NCBI RefSeq assembly: GCF_014805685.1
Contig: NC_060896.1
Location: 12,605,389-12,669,388 of the forward strand
Direction of reading: 5' to 3'
Length of the DNA stretch: 64,000 nt
Source: Silurus meridionalis
Taxonomy: Eukaryota; Chordata; Actinopteri; Siluriformes; Siluridae
Shown: in pieces, positions 57,937 to 64,000 of the stretch
Position numbering within the stretch: position 1 is the first letter of the stretch
Layout of the letters: every line of letters begins with the position of its first letter
Notes under the pieces: model-generated
Told to the model about the DNA's origin: nothing
Database searches by the model: none
What the model saw: the letters and a program-made list of their open reading frames with translations, nothing else
Program-made: the position numbers and the translations under genes

Positions 57937-58155
57937 TTTACATTTACATTTACGGCATTTACAGTAGCAGGCGCCCTTGTTCAGAGCAACATACAAAAGT
58001 GCTTTGAGTCTCTATTAATGAATAAATCTACACTGGTATGCTAGATTACAACTTAAGAGAAATCAGCCTACAACTCTGTTCAGAGTTTTTTTTTTGTTGT
58101 TTGTTTTTTTAACTAAGCAAACTTGGAAAGTGCTAGTTTAAGTTTTTATAGGCTA
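57937..58155 (-). repeat. LINE-type 3' tail, truncated copy
   Basis: TTACATTTACATTTACGGCA, CAGGCGCCCTTGTTCAGAGC, AAAGTGCTTTGAGTCTCTA, ACTGGTATGCTAGATTAC and later CAAACTTGGAAAGTGCTAGT match 24197-24370 step by step. The ORF2 part is absent. Confidence 0.75.
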
Positions 58156-58159
58156 TTAA

Positions 58160-58875
58160 ATCATTTTTAACAATTATAGATAAGTGCTGTAAGTGTTTAA
58201 TTATTTTGTGGAATACCCCTGGTGTAGGTCATGCACAGCCCTGCTTCTCCTTTTGCATTCTTTCATTCTTTCTCTCCCAAGTTTTCCCTCTCATTTGGTT
58301 TCTTTTCACTCATATAGTCTCTTAGATGCAATTCAATTCATATTTCACAGAGATGCAAAATGGAGACAGATCAAAATAAGAAACACCATCAACGCATGCT
58401 ATACTTCCGCAGCACACACACCTCAGATGTGTGCGAGCAGTGATGAGGATCAGTGTGTGGCTGAGAGGGAGGTGGAGGGGGACACTGATTGAGTTTGCTC
58501 AGCAGAGCTCTGGAGAGTGGAAGTGAAATATGTGCAAGGCAATATTACAGAACACTGGGACACCTGGACACCAGCCAACTCTCTCCAACTAATGCCATCA
58601 TCTGGGCAAGTTTGAATGTGTGTGTGTGGAGGGTAAGTGTGTGTCTATGTATGAACGAGAGGAGGAGGAGAGTGAGGCAAGCAAAGTGACACTGGAAGGA
58701 GTTTGGGAGTTTGGTGATGGATGGCGTTGGTATAGAAAAGGTCTGACAGGAGTGGTACACAGTGAAAGGGCGGAAATGATATTTGACTTGACAACGGTAT
58801 ATACATGTGAAAAATTACAAGTGTGTTCAACTGCGTGAGTGTGTGTATGCCTGCATGTGTGTTTGTGCTCTACAG
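58160..58875. other. No recognised gene; upstream of a candidate exon
   Basis: Unassigned sequence. Short open frames near 58489-58830 lack motifs. Confidence 0.4.
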
Positions 58876-59029
58876 CCCATATTTATAGTGGAGTCATTCC
58901 GAGAAAGCCACTCTCAGGCTGTACCTCTTGCTCCTACTACATCATCGTCAGTACCTTTTGATCAAGAGCACCATACCCCTCCTATCTCTCTGCCCCGAAC
59001 TCCAAATATTTCTGCTCCAAAGTCCATTA
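58876..59029 (+). CDS. Candidate internal exon of an unidentified host gene
   Basis: A 154-bp open block has an acceptor-like string before it (GTGTTTGTGCTCTACAG, ending 58875) and a consensus donor after it (GTAAGC at 59030). In the open frame it would encode PIFIVESFRESHSQAVPLAP, TTSSSVPFDQEHHTPPISLP and RTPNISAPKSI, a Ser/Pro-rich segment that looks like a disordered protein linker. Length 154 leaves a split codon (51 codons plus 1). I recognise no domain and no repeat family. It could be a chance open frame; no other exon is visible nearby. Confidence 0.3.
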
Positions 59030-59044
59030 GTAAGCTTCAGTAAT

Positions 59045-59690
59045 GATGGTTTATGAAGTCATTGCTAAAATTGCTGTTAATGTCTTTGTTTTGAAAGTAT
59101 GAAAAGGGGAAGTGGAGAATATTTTTTAAAACAAAGCTCCATTTTAATTTTTCTGAACATTCATCATGTCATCAATGTGTGAGTGCGCATGTGTGTGTGT
59201 CTGTGTGTGTGTGTGTGTCATTGAGGGGCAGTGGAGAGACTCTCAACAGAGCAGCAGAGGAAATTACATCAGCAGGGAGTCCAGGTTGGGGCAAAGTGCC
59301 AGGTTAATTTAATTGTGTGTGGGCTACATTGTCCCCAGACCCCTAGCTTAGGGCCAGCACCTCTCAATGCACAGAATCCTGTGGCAACCCTGATGACATA
59401 CTGTTTGAGAGAGTGGTGTGCCACAGGTGTGTTTGTATGGATATGTGCCTCAATGCACAGCTGGTTATGTTTTTCAATATGTTTTTCAATATGTGTGCAT
59501 GCTGAAGTTTTATCTAATTCAAGCAAAGACACTATAAAGTACTCCTACTTTTGTCAGTTAGTTGTAGTTAGTTGTCATCTAGTGTTTGTCAGCTTTCCTC
59601 AGTCTGGCCTTTACCAGAAAATAAATGTTTTGTTTCCTGTATAGGTGCATGTTCTGTTTAGCTCTGATTATGGCATGCATTCGCCATAGC
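59045..59690. other. No recognised gene
   Basis: A short GT-rich tract at 59190-59218 and an open frame at 59231-59644 without motifs. Confidence 0.4.
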
Positions 59691-59965
59691 ATCATTTCAA
59701 TTAGCTTCTGCAATGTCACAACATTTATTCTCAATGAGGTTTAAGGTCTGGACTCGTTGTACCACTCTTTCACAATTTGAGCCAGATGAATCTTGGCAAT
59801 GTCATCTTGGAAGCCTGTGCCATCATAGAAGAAAAAATCCATTAATGGAATAACCTGGTCATTCAGTATATTCAGGTAGTCAGCTGACCTCATTTGGGCA
59901 CATAACATTGCTGAACCTAGACCTGACCAACTGCAGCAACCCCAGATCATAGCACTGCCCTCACA
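59690..59965 (-). pseudogene. Tc1-like transposase C-terminal fragment
   Basis: The 69-residue frame (59950-59741) reads [17 protein letters not shown], then [20 protein letters not shown], then [29 protein letters not shown]...L...V.P and FQ.DNA..H.A are the ordered landmarks of Tc1-family DDE transposases. The aspartate of the second catalytic position (QDD) is present, while the usual Asn-Ala after it is Ile-Ala. The frame stops after ESRP, before the last catalytic residue, so this is a dead fragment. It belongs to a different subfamily from 31360-31785. Confidence 0.85.
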
Positions 59966-60088
59966 GGCATGATGAGTGCACCATCTTAATAATCATCTAT
60001 GCAGTAATTATCCAATAAAAGCCTTTAACTATTTGCTTAGATAAATCCAGGTGGTGAAGAGAAAAAAAAAAAAAAGAAAAAAATAATA

Positions 60089-61898
<1,810 letters not shown>

Positions 61899-61947
<49 letters not shown>

Positions 61948-61960
61948 ACACACATACACA
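61899..61960. repeat. (CA)n microsatellite
   Basis: CA tract with TACA interruptions near its end. Confidence 0.95.
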
Positions 61961-62110
61961 CAAATTTGTGTTGCAATACTTGAGAAGATCTTCCTTTGAC
62001 ATAGGTATTACTACATTTATTATTACAATACAGTTAATCAGTGCTATGCTTACATGTACATCTAACACCATTTTTATTACAGTGAGAGATAGTGAGAAAG
62101 AGAACAAGAG

Positions 62111-62168
62111 AGAGAGAGAGAGAGAGAGAGACTGACTGACTGACTGACTGACTGACTGACTGACTGAC
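62111..62168. repeat. Compound (GA)n(CTGA)n microsatellite
   Basis: GA tract, then CTGA units. Confidence 0.95.
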
Positions 62169-62169
62169 A

Positions 62170-62628
62170 TGTACACATGTTGGCTCTAGTATGTGTTCGT
62201 GAGACTCTTATGGATCATAAACACTTATGGACCTATGAGTCCTAGGCAGTGCACCAATCAAAAAAAAAAGATGCTTCCCCGTCTGTGAAGAGAAGTTTTG
62301 GGAAAATGCACCAGGCATTGAGGACCAAAGAATGGTACCACATCCTAATGCTGTTTCAATACCTGTGGCCACATGCAGCAAACTTTTAAATAAGTCTCAA
62401 GCACTGCAGTGAATATGACACTAAAATGCTAATGTTTAAGGCATACTTTATACTAAATAAAGAAAGAATGAAGAATGAAGGAGACACACTGTTTAAATAT
62501 GAAAAAAATAATAAAACACCATTCTTTTTTTAAAGCACCAGGACAGGGCAGATTATTGCTCTTTACTTTTGCCACTGTATGTTTAAGGACCAATTAACAG
62601 CAACTAGACAAGGTAAGGGAGGTGTGAT
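62170..62628. other. No recognised gene
   Basis: Unassigned. Confidence 0.4.
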
Positions 62629-62629
62629 T

Positions 62630-62862
62630 GAGATGGTTTGGACATGTGCAGAGGAGGGACATGGGGTATATCGGTAGGAGAATGCTGAGGATGGAACTGC
62701 CAGGAAGGAGAAAAGAGGAAGACCAAGGAGGAGGTTCATGGATGTAGTGAGAGAAGACACGCAGGTAGATGGTTTGAAAGAGGCAGATGTAGAGGACAGG
62801 GGGTGTGGAGACTGATGATCCGCTGTGGCGACCCCAAATGGGAGAAGCCGAAAAAAGAAGAT
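62630..62862 (+). pseudogene. RTE-like LINE ORF2 C-terminus and 3' end
   Basis: Reads HVQRRDMGYIGRRMLRMELP, then RKRGRPRRRFMDVVREDTQV and DGLKEADVED, a less decayed version of the block at 16160-16383. It ends with the tail GATGATCCGCTGTGGCGACC, CCAAATGGGAGAAGCCGAAA. One frameshift separates the GRP block from the upstream part. Confidence 0.78.
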
Positions 62863-63122
62863 AACAGGAATTAAGGGTTTTTGCAGATTGACTCTCTCGT
62901 TGGAAAATGTGTATTTGGTAACAAAAATACTAGACAAATGTAGTGTATGGCAAAATACTACAGGTAGTTCTTTGGATAATAGTTCAAACAAAAAAAAATA
63001 TCTAGCCTATAAATGAAGTTCCAGAGAAACAAAATTGTACAGAACAGTATGTTGGATTATAATTTCTTTGTTGTTATACTAAGAAAACACACCTAAAAAA
63101 AATTGCATATCAAAATAGCAAA

Positions 63123-63125
<3 letters not shown>

Positions 63126-63206
<81 letters not shown>
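63126..63206. repeat. (TA)n microsatellite
   Basis: Pure TA tract. Confidence 0.97.
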
Positions 63207-63208
<2 letters not shown>

Positions 63209-63209
63209 C

Positions 63210-64000
63210 CAACAATAAACAACATTTTGGCCAATTACTTTTTCTGTAATCCTTATTGTTCAAAGATCGCAAGTTCAAATCCTGACAGAACAGCCATCTG
63301 TGCTAGAGAGTCTATGAAAACAAGATACCACGGTTCTCTACTCAAACTGTGGGCCTGAAATCTCTCTCTTTAAACAGGTATGATGTGCAGGAGAATGGAA
63401 CACTGAACTGCATAAATTATTAAAATATAGTACTCAGGGATCAGTACTTTGATACTTAAGTACATAAATAAACCTGGAAAAATATTAACAGGATGTTTTA
63501 CTTTTAATGATTTGCTTTATTAACTTCTAATCAATGAAACTTAGTAAAATAATATGCTTTTTTTTATCTAACTAGTTGGCTGGTTAGCATGACAATTTGC
63601 TAGCTTGCTAAGTATCTACCACAATAATATTTTAAATATCACTTCTGTACAGAACGGAGAGTTTAGTAAAAAATCGAAATAAAACTTAAACATTTAAATG
63701 CAGGGATCATTAATTTCTCATTAATCTACCAGTACATTTCATGGACAGAGCCACAGGAAGCTGCCATGAACAAGGTGAATGCCTTTACCCAGCACTGGAT
63801 AGAAAGACCTCAGAACTTCTCCTGCAGTGAACATCCAATCATTTCAGGACTGTTTTCTCCCAGTTTTTGTTTATAAGAAATAACTAATGATTGTAAAAAC
63901 AAAGAATGTCACTTCTTTTTGATAATTTCATACAAATGAACATGTCAAAAGTCTTCTCCACTCTAATCCGCAAACTAATCCCTACCTATCATTTTATACA
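63210..64000. other. No recognised feature to the window end
   Basis: AT-rich, unassigned. Confidence 0.4.

Overview
The window looks like a stretch of an AT-rich teleost fish genome, probably an otophysan such as a catfish (organism inferred only from repeat families). It holds DIRS-type tyrosine-recombinase retrotransposons, Tc1/mariner and Tigger-like DNA transposons, hAT-type MITEs, L2-like and RTE-like LINE tails, a tRNA-derived SINE, and very many dinucleotide and tetranucleotide microsatellites. There are no operons, no ribosome-binding-site patterns and no long intact reading frame. Almost every long open frame is a decayed transposon protein or an artefact of a microsatellite (poly-YI, poly-CV, poly-TH).

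Layout. 1-2078: DIRS copy A, minus strand, cut by the window edge. 3.1-3.6 kb: microsatellites. 3886-4885: DIRS copy B, plus strand. 5-8.5 kb: unassigned sequence with several microsatellites. 8759-11292: DIRS copy C, a deleted element with both outer ends. 12-13.5 kb: unassigned sequence with a 159-bp tandem duplication. 13.5-22.5 kb: mostly unassigned, with a Tigger-like element inside a TA microsatellite, an RTE tail, a hAT MITE and a Tc1 relic. 23.1-25.2 kb: a nest of L2-like LINE fragments. 26-28.4 kb: a second Tigger-like element, a Tc1 relic and another MITE. 31.4-32.5 kb: a Tc1 relic and a third Tigger-like element. 33021-35689: DIRS copy D with a LINE inserted in its recombinase gene. 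35.8-41.9 kb: LINE 3' ends, microsatellites and unassigned sequence. 41968-43119: DIRS copy E, followed by a Tc1 relic. 44-51.6 kb: unassigned sequence and microsatellites. 51.69-53.96 kb: DIRS copy F between two Tc1 relics. 54-64 kb: unassigned sequence with a SINE, LINE tails, a Tc1 fragment and one candidate host exon (58876-59029).

Nothing here works as a pathway. The DIRS copies together do show the parts of that element class: gag, reverse transcriptase, RNase H, tyrosine recombinase, inverted terminal repeats, and an internal complementary region that is the reverse complement of the two outer ends joined together. Every copy is defective, and each has a different internal deletion or catalytic substitution. 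I found no new gene system. The best leads are the DIRS end structure, the nested insertions, the two Tigger-like elements that carry an LTR-promoter-like block, and the candidate exon.
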